Shown here: positions 20,951-32,429 of the stretch, one piece after another
Numbering within the stretch: position 1 is the stretch's first letter
Layout of the letters: each line of letters starts with the position of its first letter
Source: Stenopsyche tienmushanensis
Lineage: Eukaryota; Arthropoda; Insecta; Trichoptera; Stenopsychidae
Assembly (NCBI GenBank): GCA_008973525.1
Contig: WACJ01000044.1
Span: 1,488,001 to 1,552,000 of the forward strand
DNA length: 64,000 bases
Direction of reading: 5' to 3'
Notes under the pieces: model-generated
Databases searched by the model: none
Seen by the model: only the letters and a program-made list of their open reading frames with translations
What the model was told of the DNA's origin: nothing
Position numbers and translations under genes: made by a program

Positions 20951-21215
20951 CTTAATAAATATATTTAAAAAATCTATGATGAAATCTTTTTTATAAAATA
21001 TAATAATAACATATTTAGAAAGTATTATTGATGTTGTTTTGAAGATTATTTTTTGTATATTATAGTCAATTTTCAATTATTAATAACTGAGAATTATCAA
21101 TTACTGAGAATTTCTGAGCACAGATTTTAGTACAAAATTAATATGATCATCTCAAATATTTGTCCCTAATTTTGAAAAATCCTTAAATATCTATATTGAC
21201 ATGGTCGTTTCTGGT
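20951..21215. other. No gene recognised
   Basis: AT-rich. Confidence 0.5.
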
Positions 21216-21640
21216 TGTAGCGTGGGCGATTTACCATCCCCACGTAGTTGCGCTATTAATCTAAGCAAATTTAATTCGCTAGATTAATAGCGACATCTTC
21301 CGTCTCTATTCAGGTGCAATGTGTTATTTTAACTGCGCCATCTCTTGTGGCCCTGCGGAGACATTGCACCTGCATACCGACCGATCGCTTCTTGCGCGTG
21401 CACCGTTGCCGGTTGGGGAGTAACGCGCAGGAGACGGGAATCGAGAGAGTCACCAGTTAACCTTGGCTGCGGGAGGTCGTCCTTCCTGCAGCCAGATCTC
21501 TCTCTCTCTCTTTCGTGTGGAATAAATAGTTATTTAGAGAAAAAAGTCTTTCTATTCACGGCCCGATAGAAGAACGGACCCATGCGCTAGCGCGACCATC
21601 CTGACAAGCACATTGGGGGCAGGGAGCCACCCGGGATCCA
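21216..21640 (+). mobile_element. LTR (family L), nearly complete, 3' truncated
   Basis: Starts with the TG terminus TGTAGCGTGGGCGATTTACC and keeps all blocks in order: CATCTTCCGTCTCT, CCTGCATACCGACCGATCGC, TTAACCTTGGCTGCGGGAGG, a CT tract, GTGTGGAATAAATAGTTATT with an AATAAA signal, and CGGCCCGATAGAAGAACGG. It breaks off about 55 bp before the expected CA end. A perfect 11-bp hairpin (GCTATTAATCT/AGATTAATAGC, 21250-21289) lies in its U3-like part. Confidence 0.88.
21250..21289. repeat. 11-bp hairpin within LTR
   Basis: GCTATTAATCT and AGATTAATAGC flank an 18-nt loop. The solo LTR at 49492 has a different, decayed sequence at the equivalent place, so the hairpin is either an ancestral LTR feature or specific to this copy. 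Confidence 0.7.
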
Positions 21641-22370
21641 TATTTTTTGTCACATCCCTACTGGTCGCAGCATATTCATACCAGTTGAATAAAGTAGAAG
21701 AAATTCTAAGCTTTACAGTATATTAAAATTCAGTCTGCTGCAAACATCAATAGAATCAGGACAGCTGATTTAGTGCACCCTTGTATTATGACCACACCAC
21801 TGATTCTTCCAAATAGCATTGAGTGATCAAAATTCGACAAAAAAATCTCTTGAAACTCACATTATGATGAATATTGACAATTTGTATTTTCAATAAATAT
21901 TTTTAAAAAAATATTTCATGACTTTTGGGACACATTCTGTATGGATGTGATGGACCAAGTGAGGTCACTAATTGGATCACTTAATATTTTATAATTAATG
22001 AAATATATTCATCAGTCCATTATCAAAATATTATCTTTTTAAAAGTCAGACTTTTTTAATTATATTTAATATTTCTTCCCTTTTGATGGCATACTTTATA
22101 CTGTGTGGATTACCTAAACATTTGAAGGCTTTTATAAAGATTGAAATTAAAAATATTACTGCCGCTGTAACAAATCAAAAGCAGTCAAAAAGAGTAAATG
22201 CATTGAAATTTAGGAGCGACAAGTGATCATGAAGGCGCTAGGACTTATTCAGGTCATGATATACTGATCGATGTATTTTTTTTAGTAAGCTCTATATAAA
22301 TCGTCAATTCACCTTAGCATATGATGTGTCCACAATAACATTAAATATGCTTGTGTTGTAACTCAAATAT
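21641..22370. other. No gene recognised
   Basis: AT-rich unique sequence. Confidence 0.5.
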
Positions 22371-22507
22371 AGTCAACCCTCTTATAGCATCCACTTCTTT
22401 TGCGGCATCACTTATACTTTTTAAACAACTAAATACATACAAATTTTGTATGGATGCCTAACATTCTATAACGTGATATTTATCTCGACGCTATAGAAGG
22501 TTTGACT
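22371..22507 (+). mobile_element. MITE family M, copy 2 (best-preserved ends)
   Basis: The ends AGTCAACCCTCTTATAGC and the reverse complement of GCTATAGAAGGTTTGACT form an imperfect about 18-bp TIR. The interior contains ACAAATTTTGTATGGATGCC. At 137 bp it is noncoding. I infer a Tc1/mariner (pogo-like) origin from the TIR style only; no target-site duplication is clear. Confidence 0.82.
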
Positions 22508-24213
22508 GTACTAGCATACTCTATCAAAATATTAACTTAAAATTTTCTCTCTAAAAGTGCTTTACTCAATTACAGAGCTTTTAAAAACTCAATTTGAACG
22601 CGACAGTGCATATTTCCTTTCGAATTTTCTCCTCAAAGCATTTAATTTTAAAACGGTTATCTATTGAGGATATTGTCTGACGTCAAAGCTTTGAGAGTCG
22701 CTACAACAACATTCGCCCCCAGCAGCTCGTGGCTATGTAAGCCCAATAACAAAATATGGCCGAACACAAGAACCAGCATTGATATTAATGGCGTTTGATA
22801 TTTATCGTGCGCGATGAGTGACGTTTGATTTTACAGGAATATTAAAAACGGGGTGAGGGCTCCAAAGGGCAGAGTTGTCAGCAGCCTTTTAAAACAGACA
22901 AGGATTTATTTTTCGATCGTGACAGGGCTTCGAACCCTGAAAAAAGGCAAATTTTCATCAATCTATATCACGACCGTCGCCTGTGTGCACTTTCTAAAGA
23001 CGTCTAGTTCGTGTGCACCTTCATCAGGGATTGTGGCCATTCGACATGGGGAATGATAATGGACGCAATCACGATATGCTTGGAAACCTGAATGCTTTCC
23101 ACCACTTGAAATGTAGCTCCAATCAATAAAGTAATTTAAAAGCCATTTTCATGGTGCTAAAATTCAGTAGAATCCAATCACGAATACTAAAAACTCATGC
23201 AATTCTCGCTAACAATGACAAATGCGGCATCGTTATGGTACAAGTCAGCAGGAAAAACTTTGACCTGCCAAAAATATAGCCTAGACTGTGTGCATCTCTT
23301 GTCTGAAGGGTGGTGCTGGCAATCTACGAAGATAAGCGCCCATAAATACGCATTTGCTAGACAAAAGCGTATGATGTTCCACCACAGTAATATGTTTTGA
23401 TGGTACCTACGGGCTCTCCCTGTCGTTTTGCGAATTATTCGCCATAGGGATGATTCGCCATCATGGCTATCTCACCCCATCGCAATAAATTTACCGAACT
23501 TAATACTTAAAATTCTCAATGGAAATGCCCATGAGGGCCCAAAGCTAAACTAACCTTTGATCTTGAAATTTGAATCATCTGATATTGTGTACTTTTTTAT
23601 CGTCGTTTATAATACTTTTTCACAATTTTTCAGGCGCAATTATTCAGTTTTTATAACCGTTTAAATTTCCTATCAAAAAAGCTGCTGCTGGTCTGCTGGA
23701 TTATGGCTAGTAGGGGTGTCTATGGAGGATATATGAACTGCATATCGATGCGGGTCGATGAAGCTGAGCGGTCTATAAGTGATCAGATGGTAAAAATTAT
23801 ATGTATTTAATTTGAAAAGAGATGACAGTCATGAGATTACAAAAAGGACCTGCGGGAAGAATACCTCTTCTTACAGCAAAAATTGTCTTTCAATTCGTCT
23901 CGTTACGAGTCTTTTCTGTGTGCCTTCTACAGTATAAACTCTAAATGGAATAATCCTTTAATATTACAGAAAATATTTGCTATGAGCTGTCTAGCAGATT
24001 TTGCATCATGATTATTTTTAGCAATGGAGGAAAAGTCTTATATTTCTACTTCATAAACTTCTCTAGGTACGTTATTTGTCACTCTTTGAATAACCTCAAG
24101 TTTTCTTGAACTGCTTCATGTTGAATCTCCTTTTGAAAATACTGGTAATATAACATCTTGTGTCATACTTAGAAATCTCCTAATTTTATGAATATAGTCC
24201 ATCTACTTGCATC
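22508..24213. other. No gene recognised; islands 22660-23060 and 23190-23480
   Basis: Unique sequence with two GC-richer islands. The short plus-strand ORFs at 22853-23056 and 23197-23400 have no recognisable motifs. Confidence 0.4.
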
Positions 24214-24420
24214 CCACTTCTGACACTAATGAAGCATAGGAACAGGACTGTTCTCCAGGTAAAGTTCCCGGGCGGCGCCCCACTCCCACGTGTAAGTGTA
24301 TGGGCGTCGAATAGAAAGTCTCTCGTCCTAAATAATTTCTTTATTCATCTGGCCGTGGGAAGGACGTCCTCCCTCGGCCAAGGTTATCAAGGTAAATCCA
24401 GCTAATTAAATCTACACAGA
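24214..24420 (-). mobile_element. LTR 3' part plus primer-binding-site-like sequence (family L)
   Basis: On the minus strand an LTR end is followed by TAGTGTCAGAAGTGGGATGC, the primer-binding-site-like motif. The LTR portion retains TCGACGCCC and the AATAAA region (minus strand) and GGCCGAGGGAGG-like blocks. The LTR terminus itself has decayed. Confidence 0.65.
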
Positions 24421-25499
24421 TTAACAGTGTCATGCATGGGGATGATAATTCGCCCATACTACACTTACTTTCAACAAGCATATTGTATTAGAAAGACTTG
24501 TGAAAAAGATATCTATCTCCTTTTATAAACCATAGAATGGTATTCATATGTGGTACATATTTTTAGTATTGTTTTATGAGAACAAATACGTACATCGTGT
24601 CTTCTAACTCGAACAAATCAGATTTGCGAGCCTAGAATCTCATAATCTGTCACATAAAAGAATCGACCCTTTGCATGGACAATCCATTTTTATGCCGGAT
24701 AAGGTCATTGATATTCATTCAAAGCCTCTGTCATTCGCCATCATGTAAAATATTCCGTGATCGAAATGTGACCTATGCCAATTTAGTCGAAAGCACGTGC
24801 AAAAGGGACACATCGTAGGTATTATGTCTGTCGCAGACCCTTTTTATACATTCCTTTTTATTTTATCTATCGGAAACATCGTAATGCGATCACGATGCAA
24901 ATTCGCTCTTAGGCATTCCTTATTTCGTATGAATTTTCCGCCCTTAGCCCCTGTAGGGGTTGCGGTTCGCGTTTCCACGCATGACTTAATCCCGTGTTTA
25001 ACGTCGAGGAGGAAACTTTAACCGCCTTATTTTTCATAACCACAGAGCGAGGAAAAAATATTTTGGCGAAACATTTTTAATGGGTCAACTTTTCATGGCG
25101 CTCTTGGCCCCATGGTCGTTTTGGTCGCAATCACGAAGTGCTCTCGTTTTTAGTATTTTCCATTTGATGTCATTTCCTTTGTGGTCCTATGAATTTATTC
25201 AAATCTTGCCTTTGCGGACTTTTTACTTCCACGGACCCTTTTGTTGGATAACAACATATTTTACTCAGCCAGTACATACAGCTTTTTCTCAAGGATTGTG
25301 AGCTCTTGACGAAGGATTTAAATGCCTTTATTAAAATGGTTAAATACAGCCTATTTTTTTGATAATTCTTTGTACTATATATACGCATTTTAAGCAAGTA
25401 TACAAAAGTTCAATGTCTTATTATCATATAAATACAAGGATACTAAATAATATTTTTTCACTGAATCCCAAGAACAACCCAAATTTACTATCGAAAAAG
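24421..25499. other. No gene recognised; island 24640-25060
   Basis: Unique sequence. ORFs 24797-25021 and 25080-25301 (+) are open but show no recognisable family; the second is Phe/Ser/Trp-rich. No splice-flanked exon could be supported. Confidence 0.35.
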
Positions 25500-25700
25500 C
25501 ACTCTTCGATGCATTCACTCAGGTGGTCCATGGGTGGGCGTTTTAAATAAAACTCAGAAGTTATGCTACCTTCAATATCGAGTGTATGATTCAGACGAGA
25601 TGGATGTAAACCCTTCCTATGAATGGACATCAAAGAGGCCTTAGCTCTACAGAAGACTGTTTATGGCTGCACTATAATGATGTTGATGATTAAAAATAAT
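25500..25700 (+). mobile_element. RTE-like LINE 3' tail, copy 2
   Basis: It matches 3640-3825 and is slightly better preserved: CAGAAGTTATGCTACCTTCA, GAGGCCTTAGCTCTACAGAA, GGCTGCACTATAATGATGTTG. It ends in a degenerate ATGATG-type tail typical of RTE-like insect LINEs. Confidence 0.7.
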
Positions 25701-26098
25701 TGATGAATTAATTTCGATATTTATTGAGAATATGTCAATTCTCTACTATAAAAATATGCTGACGCACACCTCTCCATACGCTCAATGTTGATGGTATTTG
25801 ATATCTTTGTAGTTCTTAATATTCGCTCTTTTTTTGAAAATTTTGCTAAAAAGGTTGAGCATTGAAGAAAATATATATTGAATAAAAGGGTTGCATAAGA
25901 ATTTAGAAGTGGCTCTAGAAGTGAAAACTTTAAAAGTATGAAGGTTTTCCCCTGATGAAATGGCTTGAAGACCTGAACAGATGATAGTCCTAAAACACAC
26001 TGCCTTAAAAATATGGAAGAAAACTGTAACATATTGATTAAAAGCTGATGTTTGTCCAATATTGGCAAACTTATTTTAATTATTTTTTATATACAACG
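25701..26098. other. No gene recognised
   Basis: AT-rich. The 115-codon minus ORF 25721-26068 is Phe/Leu/Ser-rich and resembles translated AT-rich noise. Confidence 0.45.
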
Positions 26099-26391
26099 TT
26101 AACCCTTCCATTGCGTCCACTTCTATGAAGTTTTTCCTATAGCATTTGCAGCAAACTTTTTTTATTTCGTTAAAACAAATAGCACAAATTATGGAACGTC
26201 TAAAATGTAAAAAAAAATGCTAAAACCAATTAAATATGTAAAAGGTCATTTAAAATTTAAAAAAAATGTTTGATTGACTGATTCTTTTCAAATCACAAAT
26301 TTCAATTGAAAAAAACCTAGCTCCAAATTTTGTATAAGTGCCAAACTTTCAATAGCGTGGTGCCTATCTCGACGCTATAGAAGGGCTGACT
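26099..26391 (+). mobile_element. MITE family M, copy 3 (long form)
   Basis: Starts TTAACCCTTCCATTGCGTCC and ends CTCGACGCTATAGAAGGGCT. It is about twice as long as copy 2 and has an AT-rich interior, including lengthened A tracts; CCAAATTTTGTATAAGTGCC near 26322 is the shared core. Confidence 0.75.
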
Positions 26392-26507
26392 TTATTTGCG
26401 TTATTTTAAATTAAAACAATTAGATAATTCAATTAGTCATAAAATGCATCTCATATAATATTCAATAGAGACGGTCAAAGTTGGTTAGGCTGTCAAATTT
26501 ATTAATA
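26392..26507. other. AT-rich spacer
   Basis: Nothing recognisable. Confidence 0.5.
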
Positions 26508-26838
26508 GGTAACGTTGAAGCGGAGGCGCTCTTGTGGGTAGAGTCCCCGGATGGCTCCCCACCTCCCACGTGCTCACCTGAATGGTTCCGTTCTTCTATC
26601 GGGCCGTGATGTAGCTGGACGAATGGATGAGAATAGACGGGCGTCGAATAGAAAGACTCTTTTTTCTCTAAATAACTATTTATTCCACACGAGAGAGTGA
26701 TATAGAGATCTGGCTGCAGGAGGGACGACTTCCCGCATCCAAGGCAAATCGACGACTCTTTCTGACTCCCGCATCCTGGGCGTCACTCCCCAATCGGCAA
26801 CGGTGCATGCGCAAGAAGCGAAGCGGTCTTACAAGCCA
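26508..26838 (-). mobile_element. LTR (family L), 5' truncated
   Basis: On the minus strand it ends with the family terminus CGCTTCAACGTTAC and carries the blocks GGCCCGATAGAAGAACGG, TGGAATAAATAGTTATTTAG, the CT tract and CGCTTCTTGCGCATGCACCG. The U3 half is missing, replaced by sequence joining the R1-like fragment at 26850. The antisense ORF here is incidental. Confidence 0.85.
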
Positions 26839-26849
26839 ACACACTATTC

Positions 26850-27490
26850 GCGGGTAGTGTAGGATTGTACCCACTAAACCACCTCCCTTGTCCTTCTCTG
26901 GCCCAGTGGTATTGTTGTCCACATTGCTTCAGGAGGACAGGTAGTCTGATGTTAAGTGATTGGCCCTATTCTAGTATTGGAGAGGCTGTTGATCTCTGCG
27001 TCTCTCTCTTTCACTACCCTCTTTGGGGCTCAGAATCTCTTCTACGTAGTCGCGCCAAAGGTTCCAGTTCTTCTTGCTTTCCATCATGCTGTAGATCATG
27101 CTGTCTACGTTGAGTTCGGCTACCCCGAGTGCTTATTTTAGCGTGTTTTTCTGAGGTGCTCAAGCCTCGCAGTCAGTGATAGTGTGTTATGCGTCGTCGA
27201 CTTCCGCTTGTCAGTGGTGGCACGTTGCGGATGGTTCTTTGCTAATCCGCTTCAGGTACGCACCGAAGTATCCATGCCCAGTGAGCGCCTGGATCAAGCT
27301 ATGGATCATTTCACCGTGTTCCCGGGCCCTCCACCGACTTGTGACCGGGATAAGTCGGTGGGTCCATCTACCCTTGGTGGACTGATTCCCATCTCTCAGT
27401 TTCTGATCATGTTCGTTGCGGTTAGGATCTTAGAAGAATTTATTCCGAGAGAGTTATTGTTTAGTGCGGATTTTAGTTTGGCGGAATCAT
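26850..27490 (-). mobile_element. R1-like non-LTR retrotransposon 3' fragment, copy B
   Basis: The minus strand aligns with copy A through the C-terminal region: GRWTHRLIPVTSRW-like segment, GYFGAYLKRI and the CHHC knuckle region, with several frameshifts and stops. Its own 3' end is replaced by a different tail ending in GTGGGTACAATCC near 26855. Older than copy A judging by the number of lesions. Plus-strand ORFs here are shadows. Confidence 0.85.
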
Positions 27491-27535
27491 AGATCCGTAC
27501 TTGTTCCAAAAAGAAACTTCCTGTGACCTAAACTC

Positions 27536-27990
27536 TATGATATGGATACTGACGACTTGTGGTTCCAACAGGAAGACGTTACGTGTCACACAGCGCATAC
27601 CACGATGGACATTCTGCACGAGCGATTCGAGGGCATGTTGAAGTAACCACAGAGATGATTTGATTTAACGCCTTTAGACTTATTATTTTGGAGCTATCTT
27701 AAATCGCAAATTTATGCGTATAAATCGCAAACGATTGATGCCAAAGTCAACATAACGAACGCCATCCAACAAATTCAGCCAGATTTATGCAATAAAATAA
27801 TTTTAAAAATGGACCTACCGAATACGTGCCACTAAGCAAAGCCGCGGCGTACATTTGAACGACAGTGATATTTCAATCTTAATGCCATAAAATATTCTTT
27901 CAAATGCAAGAAAATTTTAGTAGATATCTCACACATAACTTGTTTTATTTGTATTTAAAAATCGAGCGTCCTTCGGGCGTGAAATAAATT
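27536..27990 (+). pseudogene. Mariner transposase C-terminal half, broken
   Basis: Reads MDTDDLWFQQEDVTCHTAHT (the W.QQDGA.CHTA block with the second catalytic Asp altered to Glu-Asp), then ILHERFEG. A frameshifted equivalent of FDLTPLDLLFWSYLK follows, and finally VNITNAIQQIQPDLC. It ends in the 3' noncoding region and the terminal GAGCGTCCTTCGGG. Same family as 793-1320 and 4994-5262, and the best preserved of the three. Confidence 0.88.
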
Positions 27991-29544
27991 ACACTTTGCA
28001 TCGTCGCGTTTCTATGAAATTCGCAAAACAATCTGATTTAATATTAAAATGCACCCTTACTTCGCATCTCGTCCGAATATAAATTAAATATTTACGTCTC
28101 TCTCTCATTTGTCCATCCGATTTGCGAGCGGGCGTCATGCTGCAAGTAATGAAATGATTTTTTATACGAGAGTCGGGGTGGTTTTGATACCCGTTGCGTA
28201 TTTAGTACACGGGGGTGTGTTTTAGTGGTTCGCATCCCTGGGGGTCGTTATACGACCAACAAGTGCAACCTTTTATTATTCTTGCCGCCATAAGGGGAGT
28301 CACTACCAGGTACCATAAAAATCGCATATATATTTTTATTATTTTCTCAAACATAAATAGCCGCCCGCGTATCGGATGAGGGGTCCGAGTGGTTTTTTTT
28401 TTCAAGAGTACGTGGCATGATTTCATTTAAGAAATTCTAATGGGATTACAAAATATTCAATACGTTCGCGGAATGACACGCGTTTCTTTGTTCGGGCCCC
28501 GATTGCGCCCATAAAAGTTGCCGATAAACTTTTATAACGTCTTTTATTTGATGCGGTGCTTTCGTTTTTAGAAATGAAGGTTATCGATTCGGGAATTTGG
28601 AGTCAATTTGTCCCCGGGATCGGGGGTTATCAGCTCATCAAATGTAATAACGGTCAAAGACTGGAATAAAACGAGATCAGAGTTGGGAAGTGTCGATCAA
28701 CGGAATATTAGGTATGGACCCTTCGTTTTTTCTGGTCTTTGGCACGAACAAACGAATTGGTTTTTTTTCCTGTGCAGCACAATGCATTGTTGCGTTAAGC
28801 CTGGATTCGGTTTATTGTCCTGCATTGTGATTCAGGATCTAATAAAGGGATAACATAAATTAAGCCGGTCTACTGTTCGGACATCGTATGTTTGCAGAAA
28901 AAAAAACATTACTAATGAAATATTGCCCGAAGTGATAAGCGCCTGTTCTATGAAAAAATGGACTCGAAGTGATCGCAGAGGGTTGATAAAATGAGGGTGA
29001 GATTTTGAAATACGGCCGAATGAATTCATTTCAAAGGTCAATAAATGAAATGCTAATGAGAGAAATAAAATCATATGTCACAATGCTACTGTCCAGTTTA
29101 AAAAATATATTTTAAGGGGAATCAAAAAAGTTGTTTCAATAAAAACCATCTAACAAACGAAATCATTTTAATCAAAATTCAATCCAGGAATAAGCCTTAT
29201 TTAACTAGCAATCATAGCAATTAAATATGAACCTGATGATCAATTTAAATACTGACCATGTTTACGTTGTCAGCTAAAAACAAAGTGTCCGAAACACCCT
29301 TCGTTTATCCATCCAAATGTCCAAACTGCAATCGACGTATGTAAATAAATTTACACTAAATACGTCGCGTAAAAGGATTCACATTTTTTAAACGTGAAGT
29401 AATTCAATTTTTGCTGAAAAACTTTCATTTGAATATTGTTATAAATCGTGCTTTTTAAACGTTCTTTATTAAAATGATTTTTATTAACCCTTATTTCGAT
29501 GAATGTTTCCATTAATTAACATCAATGAAAGTGATCTGGCTGCA
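27991..29544. other. No gene recognised; complex island 28000-28900
   Basis: Unique sequence, including GC-rich patches near 28500 and 28610. ORFs 28202-28426, 28608-28853 and 28832-29074 overlap on both strands and show no family features. The rest is AT-rich. Confidence 0.4.
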
Positions 29545-29745
29545 CCCTCATACATTTTGTATGGAAATGGATGAAAAAAAATTAAATAAGACAATTTTTC
29601 TATTCTATGAAAAAATTGCGCCTTACTTAATTTTTTTTTTATATTCTGATTTTCTGAGTTTTCTGGTGTTCATATTTTCTTCTGTATTTGATCCGTTAGG
29701 GTTTATAAACATATTTGGCGTACATCAGTGGGATGATTAATTTTC
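29545..29745 (+). repeat. Dispersed repeat F, copy 1
   Basis: Matches the reverse complement of 38775-38960. Shared ends are CATTTTGTATGGAAA and GATCCGTTAGGGTTTA, then TTTGGCGTACATC.GTGGGA. The interior is AT-rich and divergent. A short nonautonomous element is likely; the superfamily is unknown. Confidence 0.72.
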
Positions 29746-30177
29746 CCATTAAAAATCTTATAAACTATGAATGTGAGTAAACCAAGGCATCTTTCCAGTA
29801 AATTATCAGACGTTAATTCTTCATAAATGGGTCTTAAAATTTACTGAACTTCCTTGTTGAGAACTAGAGAATGTTTGTACAAATATAATTATTTTGTAGT
29901 TGCATATTTCTGCAATTCGCACCAAGAATCTGCGCCCTCTGGACAGTTTAACGCTGAGGGAATTCATCAGTCGAAATTTTGTGATAGTATATGACCCAAA
30001 TAGCATTTATTATATTTTATATTGTGTTAGGATATCGGCGGATAGCTAAGCCACAATAATTAAATAAATCTTCTATTAATTTATTAGTTAGCTGTTTGCT
30101 CATCAGATACCCATTGAAACCATCCTACTGTATTCAACCATCGACATCTTATTCCACACTCTATGTAAGAGTCTATT
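29746..30177. other. No gene recognised
   Basis: AT-rich unique sequence. Confidence 0.5.
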
Positions 30178-31200
30178 GTGACAATAAAATCAAAAGTTTA
30201 TCGTGGCTTTAAAAAAAACATAATTTATCGGCTTTAAATCCTACATCTTAAATAGACATCAAGGACCTCCAATTTACTATAAGTCGCAGTACAAAACACT
30301 TAAAAAACTAAGAACACTTGCCTGCGTATCGACGCTGCATGACGTTCAGGATAGATCCTGGAGTACGGGCGCATTCTGGAACAACACTGTACTTTATTTA
30401 TTAAGATATATCCCTCTGACGATTAAGCCAAACCGTATAACCTAAGAACCGAACACGCACTGATTGTCGCCTAGCTTAATTCGAAGGCTCAAATGAGCGT
30501 ACGAATATATAATAAATGTATTAATACTAAATGAAAATTATTATGAAAAACTAATGAAAGAATGCATGAGATTCTCTCTGAGATGAGCTCTTGTGATATA
30601 TTCCCAAAAATATTTTTATCAAATTTGAAATTCATTAAAAAATAATATATTTATGCAACGAAAAGGATGGTGATTTTTTTTGAAAAATATTATTTTTGGG
30701 AATATATCGCAGCAGCTTATTTAATCCCATGATTTTTAAAAAATAGTTTTTCTTATAAATATTAATAATTTATCATAAATGCGTTTCAATTTGTCCGTCC
30801 AGTTTAGGCGTCGAGTTTATGCTATGCAACAATATTCGGTGCAGAGCTATATTTTATTTTCACAGGTTAGGATGTGCATGTGCGTATGTTAAGTGATATT
30901 TTTTAATACACAGAGTGTTGTGCCATCCCGGAATGTGATCCATGTTCCAGACTGTATCCTGATCGTCATGCAGCTAAAATATTGAGGCAAGTAGTCATAG
31001 TTTTTAAGTATATTGTAATACGATTATTAGGCTTATTATCGAAATGTTTAATGATGAACAATTGCATTGAGATTTCAAGAACACAGATCAGAAATAATAC
31101 TCATAGTGGATTGGAAAATCAAGATGTCTATTTTAAGATGTAGGATTTAGGTCCGATTTTTTGTATCATTTTTTTAAAGTCACGACTAACATTCAAATGT
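30178..31200. mobile_element. Foldback-type element with ~200-bp inverted arms
   Basis: The left arm (about 30178-30395) and right arm (about 30925-31195) are imperfect reverse complements over about 200 bp. Matched blocks include TCCTACATCTTAAATAGACA with AAGATGTCTATTTTAAGATG, and GCTGCATGACGTTCAGGATA with TATCCTGATCGTCATGCAGC. The interior is AT-rich, noncoding and contains a second small inverted repeat (GATATATTCCCAAAAATA at 30595 with its inverse near 30700). It could be an old foldback transposon or an inverted segmental duplication. Confidence 0.7.
30595..30708. repeat. Small inverted repeat inside the foldback element
   Basis: GATATATTCCCAAAAATATT and, on the other side, the reverse complement of TATTTTTGGGAATATATC form arms of about 20 bp around about 70 bp of AT-rich sequence. 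Confidence 0.7.
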
Positions 31201-31452
31201 ATATGTAAAATACGATATTTGGAAGTGTATCATTTAGCATTTCATAGCTAAAAGCTTCACTAAGCATCAATTTTTCTTTAGATTAAAGAAAATATATCAT
31301 TTTAAAAATATATCATCAGCTAAATAATTGGACTAAAATATGTCAAATATTTAATTTCAGGTATGAAATCGTGTTTAATATAAAAGCAATCCGCAATTGT
31401 TTGATTACGAAATCGACCAGCCTTGATCAATCAATAGTCTTATGTTTAGATG
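31201..31452. other. No gene recognised
   Basis: AT-rich. Confidence 0.5.
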
Positions 31453-31551
31453 GACGTTGTGAAAAATTGTACAGTGTGGTTCAAAAGAACTGCTGGTGAA
31501 CCAAATTCCAAAGGTGTCCAGGACTTCAAAATTTATGCAGTAAGAGCTCTC
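31453..31551 (+). CDS. Candidate exon, unidentified product
   Basis: A 33-codon open stretch bounded on the left by TTATGTTTAG (3' splice-like) and on the right by CTCTCAG|GTAAGG (a strong 5' splice-like site). The frame begins MDVVKNCTVWFKRTAGEPNS and ends FKIYAVRAL. Codon use is balanced, unlike the surrounding AT-rich noise. I recognise no domain. No partner exon is visible nearby, so this may be a lone exon of a long-intron gene, a relic or chance. Confidence 0.25.
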
Positions 31552-31739
31552 AGGTAAGGATACTAAGATTTACAAGATAAATTTGAGCTATCATTTAATT
31601 CTTTAATTTTTTTTTTTAACTTTAATTTAATCTAAAATATACACACAAAATATTTGGTCTAATGGATGTTTAAATTCTTTGTTTTAGGTAAGTCTTTCGA
31701 ATAGCGCAATATCAATCCGAAATACCGAAGTTTTCAAAT
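31552..31739. other. No gene recognised
   Basis: AT-rich, with a TTTTAGGTAAGT motif at 31683-31694 that resembles back-to-back splice sites but has no coding support. Confidence 0.35.
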
Positions 31740-31755
31740 ATACTCATACTTTGAG

Positions 31756-32153
31756 TTAAATACATAATGCGTAAAAATACGTAAAACCGAAACATAAATA
31801 TTCTTCAGAATATTGTCGATTATTTTTTCTGATTTTACTGGATACATTTTCTTTTGTATGAGACGTATGATGTCTAGTAATATCGTCACTACTTTTTTCA
31901 CTTGTACTCCCTGTGTCATTAATATTTTGGTCTGATTCACGATTTCGTTTGGTAATAAATGTATCCATTGTAACGTAGGCGAGAACTCTCAGCCAGTTAT
32001 GTTCGTGTTGCTTCTGTCGACCAGACTTCGGTTTCGGTTTTTCGGTTTTCACTGTTTTGCAGAATTTTTCGTTTTTACCAATTCTTTCGCGGTGCACTTG
32101 TAATAAGCTCGCGGTGGACCAGTGCACCGCGGTGCACCGGTTGAGAAACACTG
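31756..32153 (-). mobile_element. hAT element 5' end with transposase N-terminus
   Basis: The terminal CAGTGTTTCTCAACCGGTGC at 32153 (minus strand) is a typical hAT inverted end. After about 180 bp an ATG at 31968 opens MDTFITKRNRESDQNINDTG, ending QYSEEYLCFGFTY. This matches the N-terminus of Buster/ZBED-like hAT transposases just upstream of the BED zinc finger. The frame then stops at FYALCI, so everything from the BED finger on is lost, or it continues in an unseen exon. Confidence 0.82.
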
Positions 32154-32429
32154 ATCTAACGCATGGCATTGTCTAAGATCGTTTACCTTAAGTTCCTTGA
32201 TTAATTGGATTTTATACTAAATCCCGATACAAAATTTACCAAATTAAAGTCGTAAAAAAGCCAAGTTCTCAGTAAACGACGAGAAATTAACTGTACTAAT
32301 TTATTAAATGTGTATTTTATAGAATAAATCCGCATTTAATTTATTTTGAAATAATTATCCTAAATTTAAATTAAATGTATGCACGACTTGTAATCTGTAT
32401 TGAATGTTTTCAATTGCTTTAAACTTGAA
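32154..32429. other. No gene recognised
   Basis: AT-rich. Confidence 0.5.

Noticed and set aside
25721..26068. 115-codon minus-strand ORF
   Set aside because: It is dominated by Phe, Leu, Ser and Ile as expected from AT-rich noise, with a second overlapping frame open in the same region.
26680..27492. ORFs over the LTR and R1-like copy B on both strands
   Set aside because: They read through LTR DNA or antisense to the retrotransposon and have no family features.
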